Source: Paenibacillus graminis (GTDB taxonomy: Bacteria > Bacillota > Bacilli > Paenibacillales > Paenibacillaceae). From it: a DNA stretch of 64,000 nt. The translations under genes and the position numbers were made by a program. The stretch is from NCBI RefSeq assembly GCF_000758705.1, contig NZ_CP009287.1, positions 6,634,001 to 6,698,000 on the forward strand, in the 5' to 3' direction. Below are positions 12,732-21,399 of the stretch, piece by piece (positions within the stretch are counted from its first letter, which is position 1; the number at the start of each line of letters is the position of its first letter). The notes beneath the pieces were generated by a model, which saw only the letters and a program-made list of their open reading frames with translations, did no database searches and was not told where the DNA came from.

Positions 12732-12978
12732 CACTTTCCTCCATGAAAGCTTTAATAATGAAGATGACACCTGTGATCCCGCACAACACACCCACAATGA
12801 CTCCGAGTGCCACCCCGAGACCGGAGCTGTTCCATTTATCGTCCAGCCATGCTCCCAAGAAATAACCGCCCAGTGTAAAGGCGGCCAAATTGATCCCGAC
12901 AGCGCTGACAAGACTCACGGCTTTGAGCGCGTGACCCGTCTGTTTATGCGGTTCTGCAGGCTTGTTAGGCCCCTTCAT
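12724..12978 (-). CDS. atpZ: AtpZ/AtpI-family small membrane protein
   Basis: First gene of the ATP synthase operon, 84 aa. Family: F0F1-ATPase subunit (ATPase_gene1). A hydrophilic N-terminus (KGPNKPAEPHKQTGHA) precedes two transmembrane helices with GGYFLGAWLDDKWNS between them, the family hallmark. AAGGATG stands upstream of ATG 12978. The two-gene AtpZ-AtpI pair is common in operons where AtpI forms a Mg/Ca transporter or assembly factor; the role here is inferred. Confidence 0.83.
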   Translation of the reverse strand: MKGPNKPAEPHKQTGHALKAVSLVSAVGINLAAFTLGGYFLGAWLDDKWNSSGLGVALGVIVGVLCGITGVIFIIKAFMEESDG

Positions 12979-13005
12979 TTCAACACATCCTTAGAAGTCC
13001 CATTC

Positions 13006-13035
13006 ATTTTACTGAATGTTACAAGAGTTTGTCAA
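13006..13035 (-). promoter_or_regulatory. Sigma-A promoter of the atp operon
   Basis: Minus strand TTGACA (13030-13035), 18-base spacer, TAAAAT (13006-13011). Start of transcription about 20-25 bases before the atpZ-like gene. Confidence 0.75.
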
Positions 13036-13172
13036 TCCAGCGCAAATCATGGCTTTTTCGGATGAAAGTATGAAAATAATCACAGCAAAAGATTCCAAAA
13101 CCATATAAACCGTACAGTTTTACTGTATGTTGATTTTGGTGCATTCAGAATATCGATTTCAAGCTACTTTGT

Positions 13173-14327
13173 TCATTTTGTGAACATTCTGTGAAACTCT
13201 TCCGGACGGTCTTGAATTACACCGAAATGGTGCAAAATCGCATTGACAATTCTTTCGGAGGCTTTGCCGTCTCCATACGGGTTGGCGGCCCGGCTCATGG
13301 ACTGATACAGCTCCTGATCAGTCAATAAAGCATGTGTCCGTTGATACACCTTCTCCTCGTCCGTGCCCACAAGCTCCAGTGTTCCGGCTTCGATCCCTTC
13401 CGGGCGCTCGGTCGTATCACGCAGCACAAGCACGGGAACTCCAAAGGAGGGAGCTTCCTCCTGCAGGCCGCCGGAATCGGTCAATATCAGGTGGGTATGC
13501 GGATAAAAATTATGCAGGTCAACGACATCCAGCGGATCAATCAGCTTGATTCTCGGATGTCCGCCAAGTATCTCATGCGCCGGTTCCTTGACTGCCGGAC
13601 TCGGATGCACAGGATAGACTATAGCTACATCTTCAAATTCATCAGCGATTCTTTTGACAGCACGGAAAATATGACGGTGCGGTTCGCCTTGAGATTCTCT
13701 GCGGTGCGCCGTCATTAAAATAAGTCGTTTTCCTGAAGCAAAATCCAGTACAGGATGCCGGTAGTCCGGCTGTACGGTATATTGAAACACATCAGTTACG
13801 GTGTTGCCTGTGATATAAATACTTGATTCTTTTTTGTTCTCGTGTCTCAGATTGCCCGCTGACCAGTCGGTCGGAGAAAAGTGCAGATCTGCAAGAACCC
13901 CCGTCAATTGACGGTTCATTTCCTCGGGATACGGAGACAGCTTGTTCCAGGTCCTGAGTCCTGCCTCTACATGGCCTACCTGAATTTGCTGCAGGAAAGA
14001 AGCGTAGCTGGCTAGGAAGGTGGTAAGTGTATCCCCATGCACCAGCACCAGGTCTGGCTTCGCTTCCCGAAGCACCGGCTCCAGTCCCTCCAGCACCCGG
14101 ATCGTAATTTCATTCAGCGTCTGGCGGTCTTTCATTACATCCAGATCATAGTCAGGAGTAATCTTGAATACTTCAAGCACCTGATCCAGCAGTTCCCGGT
14201 GCTGCGCTGTTACGCAAACAACGGATTCAATATGCTCGGGATGCTTGGCAAGCTCCAGGACCAAAGGCGCCATTTTGATCGCCTCGGGGCGCACTCCGAA
14301 AATCGTCATCACTTTAATTTTGGACAT
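13173..14327 (-). CDS. mnaA: UDP-N-acetylglucosamine 2-epimerase (non-hydrolysing)
   Basis: Interconverts UDP-GlcNAc and UDP-ManNAc, supplying ManNAc for teichoic-acid linkage units or other surface glycans. From ATG 14327 (MSKIKVMTIFGVRPEAIKMAP) the protein is 384 aa. Family motifs are FGVRPEAIK, GHVEAGLRT, PEEMNRQLTGVLADLHF, HRRESQGEP and TDSGGLQEEAPSFGVPVLVLR. AGGG sites upstream fit ATG 14327 better than 14357. It follows upp by 81 bases, the B. subtilis upp-mnaA order. Between it and the atp promoter there is no further gene. Confidence 0.94.
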   Translation of the reverse strand: MSKIKVMTIFGVRPEAIKMAPLVLELAKHPEHIESVVCVTAQHRELLDQVLEVFKITPDYDLDVMKDRQTLNEITIRVLEGLEPVLREAKPDLVLVHGDTLTTFLASYASFLQQIQVGHVEAGLRTWNKLSPYPEEMNRQLTGVLADLHFSPTDWSAGNLRHENKKESSIYITGNTVTDVFQYTVQPDYRHPVLDFASGKRLILMTAHRRESQGEPHRHIFRAVKRIADEFEDVAIVYPVHPSPAVKEPAHEILGGHPRIKLIDPLDVVDLHNFYPHTHLILTDSGGLQEEAPSFGVPVLVLRDTTERPEGIEAGTLELVGTDEEKVYQRTHALLTDQELYQSMSRAANPYGDGKASERIVNAILHHFGVIQDRPEEFHRMFTK

Positions 14328-14408
14328 AACCCCTACCCTCTCTTCAAAAATCTTCATTATTGTTCGGTCTGCTTTGTTTGTTCTATAGTACTACTACTTA
14401 ATTGAAAT

Positions 14409-15038
14409 TCATTTGGTTCCATACAACCGGTCACCGGCATCCCCGAGTCCAGGGACGATATATCCGTGCTCATTCAGATGATCATCCAGCGCAGCAACAT
14501 AGATATCTACATCCGGGTGGGCGGCTTGTACAGCAGCAACACCTTCCGGAGCGGCAATCAGGTTCATCATCTTGATCTGGGTGCATCCGCGGTTCTTCAG
14601 CGAGGTAATTGCGGCAATGGCAGAGCCGCCTGTAGCCAGCATCGGGTCAATCACAATCAATTCGCGTTCCTGGACATCTGTAGGAAGCTTGATATAATAT
14701 TCGACCGGCTGAAGAGTTTCCGGATCACGGAACAATCCAACATGCCCTACCTTGGCTGCAGGAAGCAGCTTCAGCACGCCTTCTAGCATCCCCAGTCCTG
14801 CACGCAGAATCGGAATCAGACCCAGCATTCTTCCGGAGATCACTTTGCTCTGTGTCTCTGCTACCGGCGTCTGCACTGTGATAGTCTCCAGCGGGATGTC
14901 CCGCGTAATCTCATATGCCATAAGTGTAGCGACTTCATCAACATGCTCTCTGAACTCTTTCGTATTCGTCCGCACATCGCGAATAAATGTTAATTTGTGC
15001 TGAATCAAAGGATGATCGCAAATCACCAATTTTCCCAT
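14409..15038 (-). CDS. upp: Uracil phosphoribosyltransferase
   Basis: Salvages uracil to UMP with PRPP. The 209-aa protein has [12 protein letters not shown], the [12 protein letters not shown] segment, PRPP-binding loop [16 protein letters not shown], and the C-terminal uracil-binding [18 protein letters not shown]. Length is exactly that of the family. ACCGGAGGGACAAGA precedes ATG. Positions 15039-15400 hold no gene, only the upp leader and promoter. Confidence 0.97.
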   Translation of the reverse strand: MGKLVICDHPLIQHKLTFIRDVRTNTKEFREHVDEVATLMAYEITRDIPLETITVQTPVAETQSKVISGRMLGLIPILRAGLGMLEGVLKLLPAAKVGHVGLFRDPETLQPVEYYIKLPTDVQERELIVIDPMLATGGSAIAAITSLKNRGCTQIKMMNLIAAPEGVAAVQAAHPDVDIYVAALDDHLNEHGYIVPGLGDAGDRLYGTK

Positions 15039-15117
15039 TCTTGTCCCTCCGGTAATTGTAAGTCTTATTTATAGCCGTAGTAAGCGCTTTTGCTTCTCCC
15101 ATGGCTAAATCCTGTCT

Positions 15118-15146
15118 ATTATATCATCACCCGGGGTGTATTTCAC
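15118..15146 (-). promoter_or_regulatory. Candidate extended -10 promoter of upp
   Basis: Minus strand TGATATAAT (TATAAT at 15118-15123 with upstream TG) and a weak -35 GTGAAA (15141-15146) at 17 bases. The leader to upp would be about 70 bases. Confidence 0.55.
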
Positions 15147-15400
15147 CTACGAAGGACTGGTTCTGCAGACGCAAATCCGTCTATTGCCAGGTTGAATCTG
15201 CAAAGGGTCCAGATCTTTCTCCTTTAATTCAATGATTAACGCGGCTTAGTTTGTGCCATTTTGCTCATTTAATACTTTTCACATTTCTTTCACTATTATT
15301 GTTGAAATTTTCATGAACTTTCATAAATATTTCATGAGGATTTTCGACAAATTTATAGCTTTAAATGTGAACATTGTGCAACAAGTAGGCTGGTCTTCGC

Positions 15401-15443
15401 AAAAAAGCCTCCGCAATACCAGAAATTCCGGTATTGCAGAGGC
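15401..15443 (-). terminator. Terminator of glyA
   Basis: Minus-strand hairpin with 14-base arms (GCCTCTGCAATACC and GGTATTGCGGAGGC, one mismatch) followed by TTTTTT. Confidence 0.93.
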
Positions 15444-15472
15444 TATTGATGTCAGGGCTGAAGCTGTCTTCC

Positions 15473-16720
15473 TTAGTATTGCAAACCCGGATAAATCGGA
15501 TACTGCTCAGTAAGTGCGGCTACTTCACGGGCAGCCTCGGCGAGTTTCCCTTCATCTTTAGGATTCTTCAATACACTGGCGATGATGCGGCCGATGGTAA
15601 CCATCGCCTGCTCGTTCATTCCTCGCGAAGTGACTGCAGGTGTACCGATACGGATACCGCTTGTTACAAACGGGCTGGTTGGATCAAACGGAATAGCGTT
15701 CTTGTTCACTGTAATACCGATCGAATCAAGAACCTTCTCCGCATCCTTGCCTGTAATATTCAAGTTACGGGTATCGAGCAGCATCAAATGGTTGTCCGTA
15801 CCGCCGGATACAATGTTAACCCCTTCACCAATCAGTGTCTCTGCCAGCACTTTGGCGTTCTTCACCACATTTTCGGCATAGGTTTTGAATGAAGGCTGAA
15901 GAGCTTCACCAAAGGAAACGGCTTTGGAAGCAATCACGTGCATTAACGGTCCGCCCTGGGAGCCGGGGAATACGGCCTTGTCAATCGCCGCCGCCCAAGG
16001 CTGTCTGCAGAGAATCATGCCTCCGCGGGGGCCGCGCAGCGTTTTGTGTGTGGTTGTTGTAACAAAATGTGCATGCGGCACGGGGCTCGGATGAAGGCCT
16101 GCAGCGACCAGTCCGGCGATATGTGCCATATCTACCATGAACAAGGCGCCTACATCATTCGCAATCGAACCGAGGGCTTCAAAATCAATCGTTCGTGGAT
16201 ACGCGCTTGCTCCGGCTACGATCAATTTTGGACGGTGTTTGAAGGCTGCCTTGCGCACTTCATCATAATCAATCAGGAACGTATCCTCCTGCACGCCATA
16301 CGCCACAAAATTATACAGCAATCCGGAGGCATTCACCGGGCTGCCGTGCGTCAGATGGCCGCCGTGTGCCAGGTTCATCCCGAGGACAGTGTCGCCGGGA
16401 TTCAGCGCGGCAAGATAAACCGCCATATTGGCCTGGGCACCGGAATGCGGCTGCACATTGGCATGATCGGCACCGAAGAGCTGCTTGGCACGGTCACGGG
16501 CCAGATTCTCCACGATATCCACATCTTCACAACCGCCATAATACCGTTTGCCGGGATACCCTTCGGCATATTTGTTCGTGAGCACAGAACCCATCGCTTC
16601 CATTACAGCTTCGCTGACGATATTCTCCGAGGCAATAAGCTCAATGTTAGCACGCTGACGGCTCAGCTCCAGTCCCATCGCTTCCAGTACTGCCGGGTCA
16701 CTCTTACGCAATTGTTCCAT
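15473..16720 (-). CDS. glyA: Serine hydroxymethyltransferase
   Basis: PLP enzyme converting serine plus tetrahydrofolate to glycine and 5,10-methylene-THF, the main one-carbon source. From ATG 16720 ([18 protein letters not shown]) it is 415 aa, the same as B. subtilis GlyA. Key motifs: [57 protein letters not shown] and the PLP lysine in [20 protein letters not shown] lies 11 bases upstream of this ATG; the 18-residue upstream extension has no support. Confidence 0.97.
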   Translation of the reverse strand: MEQLRKSDPAVLEAMGLELSRQRANIELIASENIVSEAVMEAMGSVLTNKYAEGYPGKRYYGGCEDVDIVENLARDRAKQLFGADHANVQPHSGAQANMAVYLAALNPGDTVLGMNLAHGGHLTHGSPVNASGLLYNFVAYGVQEDTFLIDYDEVRKAAFKHRPKLIVAGASAYPRTIDFEALGSIANDVGALFMVDMAHIAGLVAAGLHPSPVPHAHFVTTTTHKTLRGPRGGMILCRQPWAAAIDKAVFPGSQGGPLMHVIASKAVSFGEALQPSFKTYAENVVKNAKVLAETLIGEGVNIVSGGTDNHLMLLDTRNLNITGKDAEKVLDSIGITVNKNAIPFDPTSPFVTSGIRIGTPAVTSRGMNEQAMVTIGRIIASVLKNPKDEGKLAEAAREVAALTEQYPIYPGLQY

Positions 16721-16813
16721 GATTCTTATTTCCTCCCTAGTGCTCTTTAGTTTATGTTGCTTGTGTGAAGACAAACTATAATCAGCAGCATTCCGTCAAC
16801 CAACTTCGTTTCC

Positions 16814-17467
16814 TTAGTCGCAGGTCCGTGATCCGCTGGTCTCCGGATTACGGTATACCGCACGTTCCCCGCCGATGAGCGGAGGTCGGCTCCAGGCCGC
16901 ATTCACCCGGGCGGAGCCAATGTAGCGCAGGCTTGGCCGAAAAGGGACGGCTACCCGGCGCAAATGCATGCCGATCAGCGTCTCGCCGATATCGATGCCG
17001 GCATGTGCCTCCACCGTTTCGGCTAGCACAGGATCAGCCATCGAGCGGTACGCAGCGGCAGCCATTGAACCGCCGGCTCCCGGTATCGGCACCGCCGACA
17101 CTTCCCTGAGTCCCAGCTTATCCAGCAGTGAGCGTTCCATAACCAGCGAACGGTTCAAGTGCTCGCAGCACTGGTATACCGGATGAAATCCCCGTTCCTC
17201 CGCGACTTGCACAATTCCCTCCAACAGCTGCTGTGCCACCTCAAGCGCGCCGCCGGTGCCAATACGGACCCCGGCCACCTCACTTGTACTTGCCCCAACA
17301 ACCAGAATCTTACCGGGCCCCAGCTTCCCGGCTTCTGACAGCTCGCGCACCACAGCAGCGGTTGCAGCCGTTAAAGACAGCTCCGCTCCTGCCGGTTGAT
17401 CCGCATCCCCGGCTGCATTGCCGGATACCGGATTCACCCGTGAGTCCTGTTTCATGATATGATCCAT
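16814..17467 (-). CDS. YwlG-like protein (UPF0340/DUF436)
   Basis: Conserved Firmicute protein of unknown biochemical role, 217 aa. It shows the family strings GKILVVGASTSEVAG, VYQCCEHLNRSLVMER, GAGGSMAAAAYRSM and DIGETLIGMHLRRVAVP. ATG 17467 is preceded by GAGGGAGG at eight bases. It keeps its B. subtilis position next to glyA, but the rpiB homologue normally between the arginine phosphatase and ywlG is absent. The N-terminal 30 residues are low-complexity and unique. An inverted repeat and terminator lie upstream. Confidence 0.87.
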   Translation of the reverse strand: MDHIMKQDSRVNPVSGNAAGDADQPAGAELSLTAATAAVVRELSEAGKLGPGKILVVGASTSEVAGVRIGTGGALEVAQQLLEGIVQVAEERGFHPVYQCCEHLNRSLVMERSLLDKLGLREVSAVPIPGAGGSMAAAAYRSMADPVLAETVEAHAGIDIGETLIGMHLRRVAVPFRPSLRYIGSARVNAAWSRPPLIGGERAVYRNPETSGSRTCD

Positions 17468-17538
17468 CACTTAAGCCTCCCTCAAGCAAGTAGAAACGGT
17501 TTTGTGGTCCCTTTTTAAGGACGGTACCGTTTCAGTGA

Positions 17539-17586
17539 GAAATATAAGGATGATTTACAAACGACACCTACAAATCCTTATATTTC
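17539..17586. repeat. Perfect 13-base inverted repeat upstream of the ywlG-like gene
   Basis: Arms GAAATATAAGGAT (17539-17551) and ATCCTTATATTTC (17574-17586) with a 22-base loop. It lies about 70 bases before the ywlG-like start, in its likely leader or promoter. There is no T run, so it may be an operator or leader structure. Confidence 0.6.
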
Positions 17587-17621
17587 ATTGGAAAAATGAG
17601 CCTAACCGTATGCTGTATTTT

Positions 17622-17666
17622 AAACAAAAAAGAGCAGTCCGCAGGTGGCTGCGGATGTGCTCTTTT
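17622..17666 (-). terminator. Terminator after the arginine phosphatase gene
   Basis: Hairpin AAAAGAGCA..TCCGCAG / CTGCGGA..TGCTCTTTT with T tract on both strands, likely stopping the mntP-ywlE transcript. Confidence 0.85.
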
Positions 17667-17792
17667 GCCCAGGCGACCGGCCGTTTATTCCAGTGCTCCA
17701 TCGTGGTTTGATCCACACTTGTCGCCAGTTACACTGGAACCGGGTAATATTTATTTCATCTTAAAGGAACGGCCGCGAAAAATCAACCATCT

Positions 17793-18380
17793 TTACAAAC
17801 GGCGTAAGGACTCCAGCTTATCCAGAAGACTGTACAGCGCTGTACGGATCTCGGCTGCGGCAAGCTCATAATCTTCCCGCGGACCTCCGAAGGGATCGGA
17901 AATATCAAAGCTTGGAATCCGCTGACGGATTTCAATGATCCGCTGCAGATCGGCCGATTTCGGCTCTGCACCCAGCGCAAGGCTAAGCTCGGCATCGGCA
18001 TAGAGGCTATCCAGCTCACGGATATCTGCGTTCACGGTTTCTTCATCGTAGACGTATTCTTTTAGCGTATAAGTTTTCGCAACGGCATCAGGGAAATATT
18101 GCAGCAAGTGGCGTTTGTGTCCCCCTGTGAGGGTCAGCACCAGATCCGCCCAGGCTACTGTCTCTGCATTTAGCTGCGTGGACAGGATATGATCATGAAT
18201 TCCTTCGTCCCGCAGAATCGCTGCGGCATGTCTGGACATGGAAGTTCCGGAAATGGCGGAGACGCCTGCAGACCGCACTTCCACGTCAATTCCCCGCTCC
18301 TTCGCAAGTTTCCGGAGAAGCCCCTCTGCCATAGGACTACGGCATGTATTCCCTGTGCAGACGAATAAAATATGCAGCAT
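17793..18380 (-). CDS. ywlE: Low-molecular-weight protein arginine phosphatase (YwlE type)
   Basis: Member of the LMW-PTP fold that removes phosphate from arginine residues, opposing the McsB kinase of the McsAB/Clp stress system. The P-loop CTGNTCRSPMAE has Thr where tyrosine phosphatases have Ile, the known specificity determinant for phosphoarginine. The general-acid loop is SDPFGG. The protein is 195 aa, about 45 longer than B. subtilis YwlE, because of an inserted segment at about residues 115-160 (NADIRELDSLYADAELS to RIIEIRQRIPSFDI). ATG 18380 is preceded by GGAGGTGG; the longer reading has no ribosome binding site. Confidence 0.88.
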   Translation of the reverse strand: MLHILFVCTGNTCRSPMAEGLLRKLAKERGIDVEVRSAGVSAISGTSMSRHAAAILRDEGIHDHILSTQLNAETVAWADLVLTLTGGHKRHLLQYFPDAVAKTYTLKEYVYDEETVNADIRELDSLYADAELSLALGAEPKSADLQRIIEIRQRIPSFDISDPFGGPREDYELAAAEIRTALYSLLDKLESLRRL

Positions 18381-18435
18381 ACTTTCCACCTCCATGAAAA
18401 AAATAAACTTAAATTTTTGTTGTGCCGTTATTGTA

Positions 18436-19071
18436 TCAGAAGATGAACAGTAAGCCAAACGCAAGCAGAATCCCGCCGCCCAGCGCCTCTCCGTAACCGC
18501 CTAATCCACGGCTGACTCTCCGGCCCAGCAGCAGGCCCGAAATAGACATCAGACCGCCGCAGGCTCCAAAAGCAAGCACGGTTAATGCTATGCTATTCAC
18601 AAACATCCCCAAGGAAACCCCTACGGAGAAGGAATCTACACTCACACTGAGCGAAATCAGCAGCATCCCCCAGAATGTCCGGTGATTGACAGGCTCACGG
18701 CGGGAATGATCCGCCCGGAAGGAGTTGAACACCATATGTCCACCCAGCAGCACAAGCAGCCCTCCGGCGGCATAAGTAGTAACTTGTCCAAGCAAATGCC
18801 CGACATAGCTCCCCGTAAACAAGCCAAGCAGCGGCATCAGCACATGAAAAAAAGCAATCAGAAGACTGAGCTGCAGCACATGCAAAAGACGGATGCCCTT
18901 CATCCCGATGCCTACACCGAGTGAAAAAGCATCCATCCCCAGTGCGATTGCCATAATGGCAATCGTTACAATCTGGCCCCAGCCAGCATATACTCCCCCC
19001 ATGTCCATGCCCATACCCCCAAAGTCCGAAAGTCTTGTACCACCACCATATGCGGACAAGGGTGGATTCAT
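18436..19071 (-). CDS. mntP: Manganese efflux pump MntP
   Basis: Six-helix manganese exporter of the MntP (DUF204) family. The hallmark duplicated motifs are ALGMDAFSLGVGIGMKGI near residue 45 and SVSVDSFSVGVSLGMF near residue 145, each with the essential Asp. Length 211 aa includes a Gly/Met-rich N-terminus that may not be translated: ATGs at residues 20, 22 and 24 are alternative starts and none has an ideal ribosome binding site. It stands between ywlC and ywlE as in B. subtilis. No manganese (yybP-ykoY) riboswitch was recognised upstream. Confidence 0.87.
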   Translation of the reverse strand: MNPPLSAYGGGTRLSDFGGMGMDMGGVYAGWGQIVTIAIMAIALGMDAFSLGVGIGMKGIRLLHVLQLSLLIAFFHVLMPLLGLFTGSYVGHLLGQVTTYAAGGLLVLLGGHMVFNSFRADHSRREPVNHRTFWGMLLISLSVSVDSFSVGVSLGMFVNSIALTVLAFGACGGLMSISGLLLGRRVSRGLGGYGEALGGGILLAFGLLFIF

Positions 19072-19172
19072 GACTGGGCATGGAAGGCAAGGGAACAGAG
19101 AAGTTCCCGCTTAAAGATCGAACTGGTGATTATTCTAGCAGACCCGGGGTGCGACAGCGAAGACTGGCGGGG

Positions 19173-20429
19173 TCAGCCTGCGTCGATGACGGTACCTCCG
19201 GAGGCTTTCATCAGCCGGTTCATGATTGCGGCACCGAGGCCGGTATCCGGGCAGGCCTCGGCCAGAATATAGGTCGCTCCCGCTTCATCGAAGCGCCGCA
19301 GCGCGGCATACAGGGAGCGTGCCCCTTCCTCCGGCGAGGCCAGCGAGCCGAGGGAAACGATGCAGGCGGCCGCCCCGGCGGGATACAGGGCCTTATGCTC
19401 CTCAAAGAGGAGCAGGCCCGTAATCTCGCCGGCGCGCTGCGCCGCCTGCAGCAGGCCCGCGGCGGCTTCCGCCACGCCCCGCGCGGAAGCCCCGCGCACT
19501 ACGCCAAGCGCTCCGCGCGGGGCGTAATGCGTGTACTTCATGCCCGGCGCGCGCGGCGCCGGGCTGCTGTCCCCGGCGGCCTGCGCCGCGCCGGGGGACT
19601 GGGCGGAAGCCGCCGCAGGCGCTTCCGCAGGTTCCGTGGACATGCCGCCAGACCCGGCGGCATCGTCCACGGCAGCAGCCGGAGCCGCAGCGACGGCTCC
19701 GGGACCGAGCACCGCCGCGAGCTGCTCGGCGGTGATGCCGCCGGGACGGAGCACCAGGGCCGTCCCGTCCGGCTGCACCTGCACGACGGTCGACTCCAGG
19801 CCGACACCGGCCGCGCCGCCGTCAAGCACCCCGCCGATGTATCCGGCGAGGTCTTCCAGCACATGGGCGGCCAGCGTAGGACTCGGCCGCCCGGAGCGGT
19901 TGGCGCTGGGCGCGGCCACCGGACAGCCCGCCGCGCGGATCAGCGCCAGCGCGAGCGGATGGTCCGGCATACGCACGCCCACCGTGTCCAGCCCAGCCGT
20001 TACCAGCGGAGACAGTACACCGGGCCGGACAGGCAGCACGACGGTCAGCGGGCCCGGCCAAAAAGCGTCGATCAACGCCGCCGCAGAAGGGTGCACCTCT
20101 GTCACCAACCCCTCCAGATCGCTCCGCCGGGCAATATGCACAATGAGCGGATTGTCGGAAGGCCGGCCCTTGGCGGCAAAGACTGCTTCTACCGCAGCTG
20201 TGCTGCCGGCATCCGCCCCCAGCCCGTACACCGTCTCCGTCGGGAACGCGACAGTGCTTCCTTCACGCAGCAGAGCTGCTGCCTCTGCAATGGCTTGCCG
20301 GTCCGCTTCGCTCTGCGGATAAGGTCCGGAGTCCACACCAGGTTCCTCTGCCGATGACAGCTTCCAGTACCGGGTGGAATCTATTTGGCCGCTGCGGCGC
20401 TGGACCGCAAACGAAGAATCTTTGGTCAT
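19173..20429 (-). CDS. ywlC: Threonylcarbamoyl-AMP synthase (Sua5/YwlC)
   Basis: Makes threonylcarbamoyl-AMP for the t6A37 modification of ANN-decoding tRNAs. The YrdC domain (residues about 40-240) shows STVAFPTETVYGLGADA, KGRPSDNPLIVHI, WPGPLTVVLP, TVGVRMPDHPLALALI and APSANRSGRPSPT; the Sua5 C-terminal domain (about 300-418) includes SPGMKYTHYAP-like APGMKYTHYAPRG. Between them is an expanded Ala/Pro/Gly/Ser linker at about 240-300, longer than in B. subtilis (418 aa overall versus about 346). The gene is markedly GC-rich compared with neighbours. Confidence 0.92.
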   Translation of the reverse strand: MTKDSSFAVQRRSGQIDSTRYWKLSSAEEPGVDSGPYPQSEADRQAIAEAAALLREGSTVAFPTETVYGLGADAGSTAAVEAVFAAKGRPSDNPLIVHIARRSDLEGLVTEVHPSAAALIDAFWPGPLTVVLPVRPGVLSPLVTAGLDTVGVRMPDHPLALALIRAAGCPVAAPSANRSGRPSPTLAAHVLEDLAGYIGGVLDGGAAGVGLESTVVQVQPDGTALVLRPGGITAEQLAAVLGPGAVAAAPAAAVDDAAGSGGMSTEPAEAPAAASAQSPGAAQAAGDSSPAPRAPGMKYTHYAPRGALGVVRGASARGVAEAAAGLLQAAQRAGEITGLLLFEEHKALYPAGAAACIVSLGSLASPEEGARSLYAALRRFDEAGATYILAEACPDTGLGAAIMNRLMKASGGTVIDAG

Positions 20430-20460
20430 TCACATCACAAGCTTTCATAGAAATTTCAAC

Positions 20461-20487
20461 AAAAGCGGCCCCACCAGGTGGCGCCGC
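20461..20487 (-). terminator. Terminator of spoIIR
   Basis: Minus-strand hairpin GCGGCGCCACC / TGGGGCCGC around TGG followed by TTTTGTTG. Confidence 0.75.
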
Positions 20488-20547
20488 AGGTAATCCGCTT
20501 CAATGCACATTCTATCGTAACATAGCCCGTTATAGATTCATAGAAGC

Positions 20548-21306
20548 TCAGCTGAACAATCCGCTGATCCAGCTCCAGATATTCTGCAGCAGCTCCAGGA
20601 AGAAAAATTTCACTTTCGGCGTTTCCGCTTCCCCGCTTGCCCCATCGGCTGCAGTAGTATCAGAAGGTGTGGCAACCGCTCCCTTCACCGCCGCGTTCAC
20701 TTGGGCATTCTCTCCGGCTGCAGCAGCCGGGACGGTTCGGGCCTTGGCCGCGGCAGGCGCTGCCGCATCTCCTGATCCTGCATCGATAAAACACAGCGGA
20801 GGGAACAGCACGCACCACCAGTTCTGCCCCCGTCCTGCACCCAGTGTGACCCGTACCGCTTCATATTCTCCGGCCGGATAGACAGTGCCTCCGTACATTT
20901 TGGTCGGGAAGGGAACGACGCCCAGCTCAACTGTATAGCCATAGTCAATCCCCCGCTCTTTCAGTTCCCCGGCCACCAGCGCATTCAGTTCCGGCAAATG
21001 GCTCCGGATCAATTTCCGGGCCTGCTCCAAACTCTGCGGATCTTCCAGCTGGGCCACCCACTGGTTCATCTGTTCGACTATACTATCGCGGATCTGGCGT
21101 TTGGCCAGCTGATCACCCGCCGCATCCGAGTTCGCCAGAATGCGCAGCCGTATCGAATCCTGCGGAATCGACACCTCCGCTACGGCGGCATCGGTTTTTT
21201 GCCCTTCCCAGGCCATCATGAGGATCATAAAAAAACAAATTAAAATGGCAGTATACTTAAAAGTTACCCGCAAGGAATCCTGTCTTCCAGCCTTGAACTG
21301 TTCCAT
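20548..21306 (-). CDS. spoIIR: SpoIIR, forespore signal for pro-sigma-E processing
   Basis: Secreted forespore protein that activates the SpoIIGA protease so that pro-sigma-E is cleaved in the mother cell. From ATG 21306 it is 252 aa: a hydrophobic signal segment (YTAILICFFMILMMAW, about residues 18-33), then the SpoIIR domain with DSIRLRILANSDAAGDQ, MNQWVAQLEDPQS, YGYTVELGVVPFPTKMYGG and RGQNWWCVLFPPLCFID. The C-terminal 60 residues are an Ala-rich linker and hydrophobic end specific to this lineage. AGAGGGG nine bases before ATG 21306 supports this start over 21390. A sigma-F-like box precedes it. Confidence 0.92.
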   Translation of the reverse strand: MEQFKAGRQDSLRVTFKYTAILICFFMILMMAWEGQKTDAAVAEVSIPQDSIRLRILANSDAAGDQLAKRQIRDSIVEQMNQWVAQLEDPQSLEQARKLIRSHLPELNALVAGELKERGIDYGYTVELGVVPFPTKMYGGTVYPAGEYEAVRVTLGAGRGQNWWCVLFPPLCFIDAGSGDAAAPAAAKARTVPAAAAGENAQVNAAVKGAVATPSDTTAADGASGEAETPKVKFFFLELLQNIWSWISGLFS

Positions 21307-21344
21307 CTCCAGCAGCCCCTCTCCCTCAAAAACTCTTATGCCCC

Positions 21345-21374
21345 TAGTATGTCCAGGGATGAGAGACTGCAAAC
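21345..21374 (-). promoter_or_regulatory. Candidate sigma-F promoter of spoIIR
   Basis: Minus strand GGACATACTA (21345-21354) fits the sigma-F -10 GGNNANANTR exactly; a weaker GTTTG (21370-21374) lies 15 bases upstream. Leader length about 30 bases. spoIIR is a classic sigma-F gene. Confidence 0.5.
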
Positions 21375-21399
21375 CTATTAAACTATTCATTTATTCACT

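Noticed and set aside
12732..12911. N-terminal extension of AtpI up to 12911
   Set aside because: It lies wholly inside the atpZ-like gene in another frame, and the ribosome site points to ATG 12731.
15039..15400. Possible riboswitch or attenuator in the upp leader
   Set aside because: I could not find a convincing terminator/antiterminator pair or a PyrR-type binding loop in the 70-base leader.
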